64,000 nt of DNA from Pedobacter sp. L105. Lineage in GTDB: Bacteria; Bacteroidota; Bacteroidia; Sphingobacteriales; Sphingobacteriaceae. The position numbers were made by a program, and so were the translations under genes. The notes below the pieces were generated by a model. It had not been told where the DNA came from and made no database searches. It saw nothing but the letters and a program-made list of their open reading frames with translations. Positions 64,000-64,000 of this stretch are shown here, piece after piece (positions within the stretch are counted from its first letter, which is position 1; the number at the start of each line of letters is the position of its first letter). The stretch is from the NCBI RefSeq assembly GCF_009765875.1, contig NZ_LMUP01000008.1, positions 232,938 to 296,937 on the forward strand, written 5' to 3'.

Positions 64000-64000
64000 G

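Noticed and set aside
1..64000. CRISPR array, insertion sequence or prophage
   Set aside because: No regularly spaced repeats, transposase or phage structural genes were recognised. The turnover signs are limited to gene remnants and the AT-rich toxin-like pair.

Overview
The window reads as a chromosome segment of a Bacteroidota species, most likely Sphingobacteriaceae (Pedobacter/Mucilaginibacter-like). This rests on two SusC/SusD pairs, FecI/FecR-type regulators, DUF4369-TlpA thioredoxins, a GH92 mannosidase, many lipoprotein signals, weak Shine-Dalgarno sequences and TAnnTTTG-like promoter boxes. No rRNA, tRNA, CRISPR array or intact insertion sequence was found. All names are assigned by reading protein motifs; no database search was run.

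Region 1 (1-17.2 kb) is a corrin-ring locus in two converging arms. The plus arm runs cobI/cbiL, cobJ-cbiC, cbiE-cbiT, cbiG-cbiF, cobK/cbiJ, cbiD and an HX4DH permease (probable Co/Ni importer), with start/stop overlaps or very short gaps. The minus arm runs cobA (SUMT), a ferredoxin-cobN fusion, a fused chlI-chlD chelatase ATPase/VWA subunit and cbiX. Together they cover uroporphyrinogen III to cobyrinic acid, apart from precorrin-2 oxidation. Both an early cobalt chelatase (CbiX) and a CobN-type chelatase are encoded. Between chlID and cbiX sits an AT-rich two-gene unit: a HicA-like toxin and a 325-residue unknown protein with a HicB-like C-terminus. This is the best candidate for an undescribed system.

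Region 2 (17.3-26.6 kb) is a mixed accessory set: a multidomain secreted glycosidase-like protein, a secreted MetX-like alpha/beta hydrolase, a lipocalin, an HxlR regulator divergent from a medium-chain reductase, an outer-membrane beta-barrel receptor and an SGNH hydrolase. Region 3 (26.6-30.4 kb) is a tight four-gene operon: GT14 glycosyltransferase, FdtA/QdtA-like ketoisomerase, sugar aminotransferase and FAD/NAD-binding protein. It probably makes and attaches a 3-amino-3,6-dideoxyhexose. Next to it (30.7-31.0 kb) is a decayed gene with its terminator.

Region 4 (31.1-36.3 kb) holds two lipoproteins (a phytase-like esterase and an amidohydrolase) and a MarR-MATE efflux pair with two matching palindromic operators.

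Region 5 (36.6-61.6 kb) holds two facing nutrient-uptake loci of the same design: ECF sigma, FecR anti-sigma, SusC with STN domain, SusD, then TlpA-type thioredoxin(s). Each has a hairpin between FecR and SusC. Between them lie a GH92 glycosidase, a SnoaL-like protein, a PhzF-like protein, a hexapeptide protein, an MFS exporter and two gene remnants, one of them an internally deleted MBL-fold hydrolase. Region 6 (61.8-64 kb) has an alpha/beta hydrolase and an NmrA-type reductase behind a perfect 14-bp palindrome, then the 3' end of a Crp/Fnr-type regulator cut by the window edge.
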